DNA of 64,000 nucleotides, taken from Rhexocercosporidium sp. MPI-PUGE-AT-0058. Its lineage: Eukaryota > Ascomycota > Leotiomycetes > Helotiales. The stretch spans positions 1 through 64,000 of the forward strand of contig JAGTJL010000002.1 of the NCBI GenBank assembly GCA_020746875.1, written 5' to 3'. Below are positions 1-12,150 of the stretch, one piece after another; position 1 is the first letter of the stretch; the number at the start of each line of letters is the position of its first letter. The position numbers were made by a program, and so were the translations under genes. The notes under the pieces were generated by a model. It had not been told where the DNA came from and did not search any database. It worked only from the letters and a program-made list of their open reading frames with translations.

Positions 1-140
1 ACCCTAACCCTAACCCTAACCCTAACCCTAACCCTAACCCTAACCCTAACCCTAACCCTAACCCTAACCCTAACCCTAACCCTAACCCTAACCCTAACCC
101 TTAACCCTAACCCTAACCCTAACCCTAACCCTAACCCTAA
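1..140. repeat. Telomere repeat array (CCCTAA)n
   Basis: Uninterrupted CCCTAA units from the first base, the C-rich strand expected at the left end of a chromosome with TTAGGG telomeres. One variant unit, CCCTTAA, lies at about 98-104. The array stops at 140 and AT-rich subtelomeric DNA follows directly, so the assembly reaches the true chromosome end. Confidence 0.99.
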
Positions 141-1740
141 GCCCTCCTTTTTGTTAATGCCGAGAATAACTATAAAGTAAACCATTAGACTATTAAATTA
201 ATTAAACCCTTTAAGACTTTATAAAATAAATAAAATAAATAATACTATTATTTTTTCTACTTATGTCTTTTTGTTTTCTTTTACTCGAAGCGACTCTTAT
301 ATTTCTTTTAATTACTGCTTTTATTTAATATTAAAATTCACGAGCTTTTTATAGTCTTTAAATTGCAAATCGGGTTTAGTATTAATTAAATCACTCCCCT
401 CGCTTTAGTTATTTTTATTATTATTACTTTTATTATTATTTTTTATATCTATTGCCTCTGAAACACGTAAATAATATATTATAAAACGCCTTTAATATTT
501 AATATATTAATTTAAACTCTTTTTATTTTACAGTCGAACTATTAGTCGGTTCTATATAGTATTCGTTACATTTATAGTTTAGAGCTAGAATAAGGTATTG
601 TTATAAAGAGAACTAAGCTTAATAATTGCACCTTAAATTATTAAATTTACAATTAATATAGCCTGCTTTAATAGCTCGTTTTATCGACCGGGAATTTTAT
701 TAATATAAGTAATCCGCTTAATATTATATTCTGTAAAATAATTGCGTTATTAAATAAGATTTTATTAATTAGTATTGTCGCTTTTCTTTATTTCCTTTTT
801 TATTATAGCTTACTTTTTGGCGTTTCTTTTCCTCGCTTCTTTAAATTCTCGTAAGAGTTAGGCTTTGTTGTCTTTGTCTTCTTCCGTTAAGCCGACCTAG
901 GATTATATAAAGATAGATTCTCTTTAAATAATGAAATATTATTAATGAAATCTTTTAAAAAATAACTGAATATAAACCTTAGTTTAATAAACGAGGGCTT
1001 CTTTATTATAACGCCATTATATTTTTTATTATAGTGTCTACGGATCGCCTTACGACTAGTGGAAATGTAAGTATAGCTATTATATAAATAAGCAAGAATA
1101 GGATTTCTAAGCGCCTTAAATAGAAGTCTATTTATTAGTGGAGTCGTAACGTCTTTAAGTCTTATTAATATAAACTTAATATAATAATTAAAAAGCGACT
1201 GCCTTTCCTTTTTTTTCCTTAAATCGTACGCATCTCTTAAATGTTTATTTAAACGCTTGACTATTCGTTTGTATATTTTATAAATTAATACCTTATATTT
1301 GGCTTTATAGTGAAAGTTATCGGCGGTCGCAAATAAAGTTACTGCCTCGGTGCCTAGAAATCTAATTAATCTTAACTCTAAGTTATAACTCTAATATTAT
1401 TAAGTAAACCTTTCTTATGCTTTTTTTACTTAGGCATAATAAGCGACCTTAAATATTAATTAAGTATAATATGCAGCGTTTAAATTAAATTTAAAATAAA
1501 GTTATTAATTAATATTCTTACCTTATTATATCGCTCCCCGCCATATCGCTTAAGCGCTAAACCTATTGACGTTAGCGCCCACCGCCAAACCGATCGATTT
1601 AATGAGTAGCCTTATGAAAAGAGTTGAAATATAAAGATTGAGGATTAGTTTATATATATTATAATTCTTCTTTAAGTATTAAATATTATATTTTATATTA
1701 ATTATTTAAATTATATTACTATTAAAACTTATCTCTTTTT
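141..1740. other. RIP-degraded subtelomeric spacer
   Basis: AT-rich DNA between the telomere and the 3' end of the degraded helicase gene. CpA and TpG are rare and TpA is common, the RIP signature. I found no continuous reading frame, RNA gene or tandem array. It may hold the helicase 3' untranslated region and a subtelomeric repeat, but nothing can be assigned. Confidence 0.6.
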
Positions 1741-2439
1741 TACTTTAACTCTCGTAATATAATCGTAATTATATAATTAACTTGAATATACTCGTTCCTC
1801 TTAAATAATGCCGTCTCTTTAAGCTATAGTATATATTCGAGCTCGCTGTGAAAAGAGCGCTAGAAGTGCTTCCGGAGCTACTCTTTACTTTTAGGCCGGT
1901 AATATACTTTATAATAAAGCGGCATTATTATATTAAGGAAGCGGCACTCGGTTTCCTTATAATTTAAATTTATTACACAATAAATATCTTATAGCTAATA
2001 ACATTACTAATATGCTATATACCGCCCGATCTACTCCTTGTCCTCTCTTTCCTATATATAATATGCCCTTTATTTAATACGGATTCAGCGGAACCGCCGT
2101 AGGCATTTACTTAATATATAATCGAATTTACGGCCCTTAATCTAATAGTAAAGACAACTACTTTATATAACCTCGAGATCTCTTTTATAACTATTAAAAA
2201 CTTAATCTCGGATGTAATTTTATTATAAGACTTTTTCTAACTTAATGAATTCTATTTTTACTTTTTATAATAAAGTAAATATAATATTAATTAGCCGCGC
2301 TTTTTTATAAGGCTCGCTATAAACTTAACAAGGCTCTTCCCTTAATATATACTACTGTTAGTCAGACGAAGCGTTTAAAAATTGACTTAAGACGCCTTAA
2401 GAATAATACTATTAGGTTAAATATAATTATATAGCTTTC
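1740..2439 (-). pseudogene. Telomere-linked RecQ-like helicase, C-terminal segment
   Basis: The minus strand continues the helicase frame that is interrupted by the copia element at 2440. Just past the insertion it reads KAM.LYLT..YCSRGVLSQFL-like sequence, followed by Cys-rich stretches of the form LYC..KGRKFD and ECRF..., typical of the C-terminal part of fungal telomere-linked helicases. Stops are nearly all TAA/TAG at positions expected to be Gln or Trp codons, as RIP produces. The frame fades at about 1740; the exact stop is not visible. The neighbouring segments of the same gene are at 10377-10571 and 18489-22000. No function remains. Confidence 0.72.
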
Positions 2440-2623
2440 TGTGATATAGAAGTGGATTAAAGCACTGTGAGCAGTTATAATTAAATTGAAGTGATTCTTT
2501 ATTATTCTAAAAGCTTTAAGAATTAAGAAAAGATAATTATTTTCCTGAAAGCAGTCTACAATAGCAGAACCTAATTAAGTCACGTATAGTACTAAGAGAG
2601 TAGCTGCCCGTGCTTATACGACA
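2440..2623 (-). repeat. LTR of copia copy 1 (3' LTR with respect to pol)
   Basis: 184 bp, starting TGTGATATAG and ending ATACGACA on the plus strand, so it has TG...CA ends. It aligns along its whole length with the LTRs at 10193, 10572 and 18305. The purine-rich stretch read on the minus strand just before it (GGAGGGTG, complement of 2624-2631) is a plausible polypurine tract. Confidence 0.95.
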
Positions 2624-3079
2624 CACCCTCCAGGTAATTGATAATAATAAGCCACTGCTATTATAATTAGCTATATTAAGCGAGAGCAAATAATAGGAAA
2701 GAATTAAGTAAATAAATTCACTTGTATGCGGTAATTAAGTAAATAACCTGATTATATAAACTAACGATTTTCCTACTAAACTTAAACTTATAAACACTCG
2801 ATAATATACAGATCGATTATTCTCGATTTATTACTTAATTAATCTATCAATTAATTAATTAATTAATTACTCCTTTTAATATTATAAGTATTTCCAAGCG
2901 CTCCGCCAGAATCGTTATAGTAGAACGACGATCTGCTCGCCAGAATAAAATAAATAACTCGATTTTCGATTTATTAATTTCGATTTATTAATCGGAAATC
3001 GACTGATTAAAAATTAATTAATTAAAAAATAACTGCTGACTTATAATAAGTTAAAGCTATTATTAATAATAAAAAGAAA

Positions 3080-4020
3080 GTCGTCGTTAAGGCACGACTA
3101 TCGGCTGCTCCCGTCCCCGCCTTCGCTTTTCGCCGTGCCGCTACTGCTCCCCGGGCTTTAAAGTAATTAGTAAGTGCTTATATAATAATCTGTTTAAGCT
3201 ATATTAATAACGCCTTTTAAATAAAAGATAGCAATTAATATTATAATACCGTTAAAAAAGGTATTCGCTGCTTCGCTTATTCGTCCGGCTATAAGTGCGT
3301 AATTGCTCCCGCTGCTACTTAAGCTCCTTTCCTTATATATTATAATACGTTAAAAAATAAAGCTAGTAAAAAAGTAAATTAATTTAATTACTTTTTTCTC
3401 GCTTTTTAATATATTATTAATTTTTTTAAAAGCTAAAGTAATTAAGAATCTTAGTCCGTGCCGCCTTTAAAGGTAATAATATTAATAAAACTGCTACTGC
3501 TGGCGCTGCTGTTAGTTTTAGTAGTAGAGTTGCTTCAGGAGCTGCTAATAGATTTAAAGATAATAATAAAGATAATAATAATAAAGAAAATAATAAATTA
3601 CTTACTTTATTTCTAGAAAATCGAATTAATTTAATTAATCTTTTAAAAAAAGAAGAAAAGCTTCTGATTACTTTTATAACTTATGCTCGTATTATTAAAG
3701 AGAAGATTGCTGCCGCTGCGAGTGTTCTCTTTATTAAGAAGGGTGATAAGGGAGTAATTAATTATTTTATTACTACTATTGCTGCTGAAGCTGCTCGCGC
3801 TTATAATCTTAACCCTAATATTCTGGCTTTTCAGGTTATATTTGCTCGTAGAGTTATTCTTATTCTTAAGTAAGAAGCTTAAGCTGCTCGCGTTAAAGAA
3901 TTAATTAATATAATAATTAATATTTTAAGCGAGCTAGTTCGGGAGGTTTTAGGCCTTTTACTTTTTAATAAATAAGCTATTTTCTTGTTTTCTAAAGCTT
4001 AAGAACTTCTTATTTTTTAA
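3080..4020 (+). pseudogene. Opposite-strand accessory reading frame in copia copy 1
   Basis: Between pol and the 3' LTR, the strand opposite to pol carries a long protein-like frame with few stops, mostly TAA where the other copy or context suggests Gln. The first part (3080 to about 3370, frame starting 3080) has an Ala/Pro/Arg-rich start and then Cys codons at 3191, 3269 and 3296. TAT codons at 3200 and 3278 fit RIP-mutated Cys, giving a CxxC...CxxC-x5-C-like pattern. The second part (about 3445-4020, shifted by one base) is Ala-, Leu- and Lys/Glu-rich and looks helical. A frame change or an intron separates the parts. The pattern recalls uncharacterised Cys-cluster proteins of fungi; I do not assign a function. 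Confidence 0.5.
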
Positions 4021-7000
4021 GTATTTTTTTGTATTTTTAAAAACTAAAGCTTGCGTTTGCCTTTAAATTAAAGAATCATTAAGAATAATTAGCTTTTTAA
4101 GATATAATAATTTACATCCCCGAGTTTAATTAATTTTTATTAAAATAAAATTATAAATGAAAATTTATAAAAGAGAATTTTATAAAAGAATATATAATAA
4201 TATAAATAAAGCTCTTTAATTAAAAAATAAGCTTATTATATAATTACTTTAAGAATAAATGAAAAGTAAAGAATATATATAAAAGACTATTTTAAAGCGA
4301 GTTTCTTAAAGGAGTTACTTTAATTAAACATAAACATTTACTAAATTAATAAAAGTAATAAATACTTTAAATTTCTGCCGAGATAAGTTTTTAATAAGTC
4401 CGTTAGCTAATATATAACTTATAAAAAGATATTCTATTATAAAAGTACTCTTTTAAAACTCTTAGCGTAATTACATATTCTGAATATTAATATAACGTAA
4501 CTTAGTAAAAATACGCTGATTTTCTTTAACGATTAATTAAATCGTTTATTAATTATTATAGAAAATTATCTAAGCTGTTTTTATATTAAGGCGTAATTCT
4601 TGAAAGAATTACTAAAATATTATAAGTTTTTTATCGGTACGCTTAACTTTAAAAAGTTTTGCTTATATTATAAATATAATAATTATATTTTATAAAGCTG
4701 CTTTTTAAAAGATTAAACTTTTAAAAAGTATAAAAATATATTTATTAGAAAATCGCTTTATTTCAATATCGTTCGCAAAAGAAGTATTTAATACTATTAT
4801 AAAATAAGAGTCGCGTAGCTTATAGTTATAAGTAATCGCTAAAAAACAAGTGCTAAAAAGATAACGAATTATTTAATTAATTATAATTAAATGCTCTCGG
4901 AAAAGATTAATTAAAAAATAAGAAAGCTTTAAAGTAATAAAAGCAACGTTTATACGTAATATAATTATAATATAAAGCACTAATTTAATCTTTTTTTAAA
5001 ATTTCTTAATTTAAATTAAAATAGCTTGTTCTTAATTCTTTAATAGCTCGATCTAAAGTAATAATATACTTAGGCAATTTCTATTTACTAACTTAAATCG
5101 AAGAGTAATCTTTTAAATATAAGTATCGTATATTAAAAAGATAATCTTCGCTAATCGATCTTTAATAATACGAACGCTTAAAAACTACTCCGTTTATTCT
5201 CTTTTAGTAAGCTTATATATTATATTCAAGCCGTTAATAATTGATTTAGCGTCTTTGAAAGCCGAAGTATAGTAGAATACCTGAATATCGTCGATATAGA
5301 ATATTATAAATACTGTATATTACTCGTTTATAAATATATAAGGCTCTTCTTTATAAGCAATTAATCTTAAAGTTATTAAAGTATAAGTAAAGTTACCGTA
5401 CTATAGCGTCGGTGAGTCCCTGAGTCTGTAAAGTGCGCGATTAACTTTTATTATTATTCCGTCTTATTTAAAACCGTCCGATAAATAATAGCATACGCGA
5501 GCACTTATCTTACTTTATTTAGCGTTAATAAAGGCATTTATTATATTAAATTAAATCATTTCTAAATTAAATTAAATTATAATAACTATAGCAGTTTTAA
5601 AAGAGCGAGCAGCTAAAGTGGCTATATATATTAATAAAATTGACGTTTTAGGCTATAAGTCTCTTCTCATAACGACTCGGGAGCGACAGCAGGTTAAATA
5701 CTCTAACGAATCGACTTTAGCGTGAAATACTTATTTTAAGGGAATTAATTACTCAATAGCAAAGGTGTATTTAACGACTCTTTAGCAGTTGCGCGATTTA
5801 AAGTTGATAATCTCTTTAATAGCATCGGCTCGGAAGTGCTTTTTTAATAAGTAATCTCTAAAGTCTCTTTAATTTAATAAGTCCTTAGGCATTTATAATT
5901 AATAAATCCGTAAGAGCTTAATTAATCGTCGAATTTCGACATTTTTAAGCATAAACGTTAATATAATAGCGTGAACTGCGCTTAAGTCTTTTCCGTCTTT
6001 TTGTATTAATTCTTAATTAAGCCAGAAAGTTCTTAAAAAATCTTCTAAATACTCGCGGTTACTTGACGGTTATAATAATTCCGTAATTAATTCTTTTATA
6101 ATTGCTATATAAACGCTTCGATTCGGTTTCGTTACTTTATTACTGACTTGAGTCTTTCGATTTTTATTAATTACTCGGTTTTTTATTCTTTTCTTTTTAA
6201 GAAGTTTAAATAAGCCGGAATTTAATTTAATTAAAGCCGGGAGTAATAAACGTAAATTTAACTCTTTGTTTTCTTTTAATTTCAATAATTACGAATGCTC
6301 CTTGTATTTAATTACTTAAGGCAGAGCTTTTAATTACTTAAAATCGATATTTTCTTTAAATGCTCTTCGACGCTTAAGACCGCGCTCTCGGTTATATAGC
6401 CTTTTAGAATAAATTATAACTTATAATATCGACTTCCGCTTAAGGCTCATATTATTCTAAAAGTTTGATATATTACGTAAGATACTTCTTTTAATTACGC
6501 TTTCAGACGCTAATTATTTTAAAGTGTCGGCTTATTTTGAGATTTGATTAAAATACTCGTAAGTAAAAAGTTTAGTATTCTTTTTTAATTAAATTATTCC
6601 TAAGTTCTTATTAACGAGCGGCTAAATAAAGTTAAGAGTTATTAAATTAACTAAAAGTAGCGTATTTACTTTTATTAACTTAGTTAAAAGGGGAGTAAAT
6701 AGCTTTACTCTTAAGCTTGAAAACTTAACTAAAAGTTTTAATACTTCCGAGCTTATAAGCTCGTCGACTTCTATAGCGCTTATTACTTCGCTTAGTTATT
6801 CTTCGTTTAAAGTAATAAACGGTATTTTTAATTTTAATATATTAAATACGCTTAGTCGGTTAATTATAATAAAACTAACGTTTTAATTTCTTTTTTCTTT
6901 TTTTAGTATTTCCGTAAGATCTTTTAATATTAAATACGACTAGCCGACCGCTTTTTTTATATTTAAAGAGCTTAAATAAAAAAAGGTTTTATTAAAAGTA

Positions 7001-10000
7001 ATATTCTGAGTTATTATTACATATTATAATTAAAACACTTAGATTTTATAAATATTAAATAAAACGTATTTAATTAAGTAATTAAAATACGCTCGCGAGT
7101 TAATTTTAAAAGTTCTCTTTTAGCAGAGAGCTTCTCGGTCTTTAATCATAAAATAAGCTTTATAGCCGTACACATATAAGTTATTTTAATTAAGCCGTAA
7201 ATCGGTTATCAGCTTTAACGTAAGCTTAAAGTCGTAATACCGAAAATACTACTTAAACTAAGCTTGGAATATTTCGTTAAGACTTTTAAAGCTTTTATAA
7301 GTAAATAGACTTATATTATAAAAAATAATTGCCGCTATTACTGATTCTGTTTAAAGCGCCCGGAATAAATTGGCAAAGAAACGCATTTTAATTAATTTAT
7401 TAATTATTTCTTTGCCTGCGCGCTTAACTCCTCCATTAAGTTAGTATATATATGAGGAGGTAGATTTAATATTAATATTATTTTTTTTATATTATTTTTC
7501 ATATTTAATTAATTTATTAATTCTTATAATTAAAATATTATTATTTTAGCGTATTTTGCAAACCGAGAGCCTGAATTAGCGTCTCGTCTACGCTTTAAAC
7601 GGTTTAAGAGTATTTAAGACAGCGATTAACCTTTTAGTTTTTAAAAGCCGCCCGTAGAATTTCCTATTATATTCGTCTTTAATTAATAAAAGCTAGCTGT
7701 TTCTATTAAACCTTATTAAAAAATCGAATAAATCTTAAGAAATACGGTAAAAAAGACGGATAATTGCTTTCTTTAATTAACGACGACTTATCACTTATTA
7801 TACTATAGCTACTACATAATACTCGTATTTTAATCGAATTAAATCTTAAATTTCGACGTTACGCGCATTTTTTATTAGGTTTTTTAAAGCTTCTTTTTTA
7901 AAGTAACCTGCGCGCAGATGCTATAAGTAAGCTTTATCGACTTATAGCTTCAAATATTATCTACTCGACTGAAAGCTTTAGCGGATATTCCTTTTTAGCG
8001 TTGAAAATATTAAAAAGCTATGATTTAAGCGAATTAAAATGCGGCGAGCAGTTAGAGAAACCGAAGAATAATTAAAAAGCTTGTATTTAAAGAAAATTAA
8101 ATTAAATTATCGCTATAATTACTTAAAAACCAGACTATCTTTAGCTATTCCCGTGCGTAAAGTATAATCTAAACTATTATATTAAACTCTTATTTATAAA
8201 AGGCGAGCTTTTGAAATAATATTAATATTAAAGCTTTTAATAATAGCGACGTTCGAAAAGATTAAATCGCTTATATTCGGTTCGTTAAAGCCGTGAAGAG
8301 CACTTTTAAAAACTCGAGTACTGCGGCCTTTAATTATTAAGCTTGACGTTCCGGCCTTAACGCTATCGTCCGTAATAAATTTAATAAAGCTTTTAAGAAT
8401 AAGAAGAGCTTTTGAATTTATTAAATAAGTAATAGCTTCGTTATTAAATAAAATGTTTTTTATAAGTAAATAATAATTTATATTTATAATAGCGTATACC
8501 CCCGCAATAACGAGAGCTTCGTCGAGAAATTCAGGGCTTATAAGGCAAGCTTAAACGTTTTTAAGGTATTTTGCTTTTGCTGAAGTAACTGGCCTTAAAG
8601 TAACTGGCCTTGGAGTTATAAGAGCTGTTAATGCCTAAGTAGAAAAGGAATTACCGGAAAGTAGTCCGGTAGCTAATTGCGCTATTAGTAATATATTCTC
8701 GCTGAGTTTAGTAATTTCTCGGCGGAAGTTAAGGAAGTCGCTTTTTAGTCGGAGTCGAGTCTTTTTAATTTCCTTTATTAATAATAAGTTCCTAAGGTTA
8801 CTCGCCGTCGAGCCGTCGTAATAATACCGAAGTTTATAATAATTAATAGCCTTATAATAATGAAAGCGATACTTATACGAGTAAGTATTTATTCGCGTAT
8901 TTAGCGATTAGTTTCGTTGAATCGACGGAATTATAAAAGTATTTAATCTTTTTTTAAAAATAGCATATAAGCCTATTATTTTTTATTATCCAGAAGTTAT
9001 AAATGATTTCTTATTAAGAGTAAATAATTAATTAACGTAATTAAATAAAAAGTACTAGTTTGCTACTCCGAAAGTATTATTTCTTAATAATTTAGAATGC
9101 CGTTCGCGCGCTTATTCCGGTGCGAGCTTTTCTTATACTGCTTTAATAAAGTTAAGTACTATTAGCGGTTCTTTGACGTCTAGTAAGTCGTATAAGAAAG
9201 TATTTTAATAGGCCGTTCTCTATTCTTAAAGCTATTTCTTAGGATTAATTCGCCTTGCTTTAATAATAGCGAGCTTCTTTTTATAAATAGATTATATTAG
9301 CGTATGAGCACTTGTTTCCGAAGGGGCGTAATTTCTCTTAAAGATCCGGAGGAGTAACTGAAGAATTTATAACTTTAATTAAAAATCTTTATTTATTATT
9401 TTAATTAATTACTCCTTTTTTATACAAGCTTACTTATTTTCGCATTCCTTAATTACTTCTTAATAAACAGAAGGATTAATTATCTCTTAAATCCACTTAT
9501 AAGCTGCCTTATAAGCTCGAGCCTTTTCTATTTATTATACGAGCTTCTTTACGTATTCTTTTATAAAAATAATATATATTAAAATTATATTCTTAATTAT
9601 TACTTTTATTAATAGTAATACGCTTGGCTTAAGGCCTTTCTTTATAAGGTCGCGAGTATTTTCGTCTTATTTCGCCTGAGCTTAAAAGTTATATTTAATA
9701 GCTTTTTTATTTTATTATACTTTTAAATCGTTTAATAATAAGAGTTTCGGTTCGGCGTCGAGAAGGTTAAGAGTAACTAGCAACGCAGGATTTACTGAAT
9801 TTTATATTTTATAAAAGATATAAAAAGATTTAAACGCCTGATATTAAAGAGTTTAAATGCGCTTATTATAATTAAGAGGAGTTCGATTATTTGAAGAAGA
9901 AACTGAAGTTAAGTCTGTTATAACGAAAGAGTTGCTTTCGTGAGCTTCGAGTATTTAATAAAGGAAGAAGAACTAAAGAGTCTAATTGCTCGGCTTTTAT

Positions 10001-10180
10001 ATTTGTTTAGAGTGGAATAAAAGAATTAATGGAAAATAGCGGTATGAATTATATTCTGTAATAAAGTAGAAAACTTTATAACGTATAACAAATGCTTTTT
10101 ATTTATAAACTTACTTTATAAGCTTTATTTAAATTAATAGCGCATAAAAGGAAGAATATTAACTTAATAGCTTCGTTAAC

Positions 10181-10192
10181 GGGGCTTATAAC
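10181..10192 (-). other. Primer-binding site of copia copy 1
   Basis: GGGGCTTATAAC directly abuts the 5' LTR. With one C-to-T change it is GGGGCTCATAAC, the anticodon-loop side of initiator tRNA-Met (CAT anticodon with flanks), not a tRNA 3' CCA end. This is the half-tRNA priming site known from copia-type elements. The second copy keeps the unmutated version. Confidence 0.75.
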
Positions 10193-10376
10193 TGTAATAT
10201 AGAAGTGGATTAAAGCATTATAAGTAATTATAATTAAATTAAAGTAATTCCTTATTATTTTAAAAGCTCTAAGAATTAAGAGAAGATAATTATTCTCCTG
10301 AAGGCGGTTTACAATAGCAGAACCTAATTAGGTCACGTGCAGTGCTAAGAGAGCAGCTGCCCGTGCTTATACGACA
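10193..10376 (-). repeat. LTR of copia copy 1 (5' LTR with respect to pol)
   Basis: 184 bp with TG...CA ends (TGTAATATAG ... ATACGACA), equal in length to its partner at 2440-2623 and differing mainly by C/T and G/A transitions. It is followed by the CTTTC target duplication. Confidence 0.95.
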
Positions 10377-10571
10377 CTTTCTTATCTAGAGTTAGGCCCT
10401 CGTCGACCCGTGGCTTTTATATAATACTTAATAAAATAATAAAAAAGGCTTTACCGCCGTCTTAGCCTATTTTATTAAACTCTTAAGAAAAAGAAGTGGC
10501 TTTATCAGGCGCATTAATATAAATCACTTATTATACGTAAAAATAATTAAACCTAATTTTAAAAGTAAATA
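10377..10571 (-). pseudogene. Telomere-linked RecQ-like helicase, motif VI segment
   Basis: This 195 bp between the two copia elements is the helicase gene itself. Read on the minus strand after removing copia copy 2 and one copy of its duplication, the frame runs on as YV..VIHINAPDKATSFSQE and then IGRDGG, matching the RecQ motif VI region (QE.GRAGRDG). It ends at the CTTTC target site of copia copy 1, beyond which the frame continues at 2439. The exact continuation across both insertions is the main evidence that this is one gene. Confidence 0.85.
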
Positions 10572-10755
10572 TATAATATAAAAGTGGATTAAAACACTGT
10601 AAGCAGTTGTAATTAAATTAAAATGATTCCTTGTTTTTCTAAAAGCTCTAAGAATCAAGAGAAAATAGTTATTCTCTTGAAAGCGGTCTACAATAGCAGA
10701 ATCTAATTAAGTCACGTATAATACCAAAAGAGCAGCTGCCCGTACTTATACGACA
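10572..10755 (-). repeat. LTR of copia copy 2 (3' LTR with respect to pol)
   Basis: 184 bp aligned base for base with 2440-2623. It starts TATAATATAA (the TG terminus mutated to TA) and ends ATACGACA. Preceded by the AAATA duplication. Confidence 0.94.
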
Positions 10756-11211
10756 CACTCCTTAGGCAATTAATAATAATAAGCCACTGCTATTATAATT
10801 AATTATATTAAGCGAGAGCAAATAATAAGAAAGAATTAAGTAAATAAATTCATTTATATGCGATAATCAGGCAAATAACCTGATTATATAAACTAACGAT
10901 TTTCCTACTAAACCTAAACCTATAAACACTCGATAATACATAAATCGACTGTTCTCGATCTACTATTTAATTAATTTATTAATTAATTAATTAATTAACT
11001 GCTCCCTTCGATATTATAAGTGTTTCTAAGCGCTCCGCCAGAATCGTTATAATAAAACGACGATTTGCTCGCTAAAATAAGGTAAGTGGCTTGATTTTCG
11101 ATTTATTAGTTTTAATTTATTAATTAGAGATTAATTAATTAAAGATTAATTAATTAAAGAATAATCGCTGACTTATAATAAATTAAGGCTATTATTAATA
11201 ATAAAAAGAAA

Positions 11212-12150
11212 GTCGTCGTTAAGGCACGACTGTCGGCTGCTCCCGTCCCCGCCCCCGCTCCTCGCCGTGCCGCTGCTGCTCCCCGGGCTTTAAAGCAGTT
11301 AATAAATGCTCGTATAATAATCTATTTAAATTATTAATAGCGCCTTTTAAATAAAAAATAGCAGTTAATATTATAATACCGTTAGAAAAGATACTCGCTG
11401 CTTCGCTTACTTATCCGGCTATAAATACGTAATTACTCCCGCTGCTGCCTAAACTTCTTTCCTCGCATATCGTAATATATTAGAAAATAAAGCTAATAAA
11501 AAAGTAAATTAATTTAGCTGCTTTTTTCTCGCTTTTCGATATATTATTAATTTTTTTAAGAATTAAAGTAATTAAGAATCCCGGTCCGTGCCGCTCTTAA
11601 AGGTAGTAATATTAGTAAAGCTGCTATTACTGGCGCTATTATTAGTTTTAATAATGGAGTTGCTCTAGGAGCTGCTAATAAATTTAGAGGTAATAATAAA
11701 AATAATAATAATAAAAAGAATAATAAGTTATTCGTTTTATTTTTAGAAAATCGAATTAATTTAATTAATTTCTTAAAAGAAGAAGAAGAGCTTTTAGCTG
11801 CTTTTGCAGTTTATGCTCGTATTACTGAAAAGAAGATTACTGCCGCTGCGAATGCTCTCTTTATTAAGAAAAGTAATAAGAGAATAGCTAATTATCTTGC
11901 TGCTGCTACTACTACTGAAGCTACTTACGCTTATAATCTTAACTTTAATATTCTGGCCTTTTAAGTTATATTTACTCGTAGAATTATTCTTACTCTTGAG
12001 TAAGAAGCTTAAGCTGCTCGCGTTAAAAAGCTAGTTAATATAATAACTAATACTTTAAGCGAGCTAGTTCGGGAGGTTTTAGGCCTTTTATTTTTTAATA
12101 AATAAGCTGCTCTTTTGTTTTTTAAAGCTTAAGAACCTCTTATTCTTTAA
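11212..12150 (+). pseudogene. Opposite-strand accessory reading frame in copia copy 2
   Basis: Counterpart of the frame at 3080-4020 in copia copy 1, in the same place between pol and the 3' LTR and on the strand opposite to pol. The Ala/Pro-rich start (APVPAPAPRRAAAAPRAL-like) is better preserved here. The downstream helical part reads through a long stretch in the same phase as in copy 1, with TAA codons at the same Gln-like sites (EQEAQAARV-like). That two independently RIP-mutated copies keep the same frame supports an ancestral protein. Function unknown. Confidence 0.5.

Larger units (their letters stand above)
2440..10376 (-). mobile_element. Ty1/copia LTR retrotransposon, copy 1 (RIP-degraded)
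   Basis: Complete 7,937 bp element bounded by 184 bp LTRs and flanked by the 5 bp duplication CTTTC (2435-2439 and 10377-10381). Pol is on the minus strand, so the 5' LTR is at 10193-10376. Along the minus strand come a primer-binding site at 10181-10192, a gag region (about 10.18-8.6 kb), protease (about 8.46-8.2 kb), integrase (about 8.2-6.9 kb), reverse transcriptase with a YIDD box at 5287-5298, and RNase H (to about 4.5 kb). The pol order protease-integrase-RT is copia-type. Many in-frame TAA/TAG codons show it is inactive. A second reading frame on the opposite strand occupies about 3080-4020. The element is inserted in the helicase gene. Confidence 0.95.

Noticed and set aside
1..140. 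Regular short repeats at the window start as a possible CRISPR array
   Set aside because: They are 6 bp CCCTAA telomere units without spacers, in a eukaryotic chromosome.
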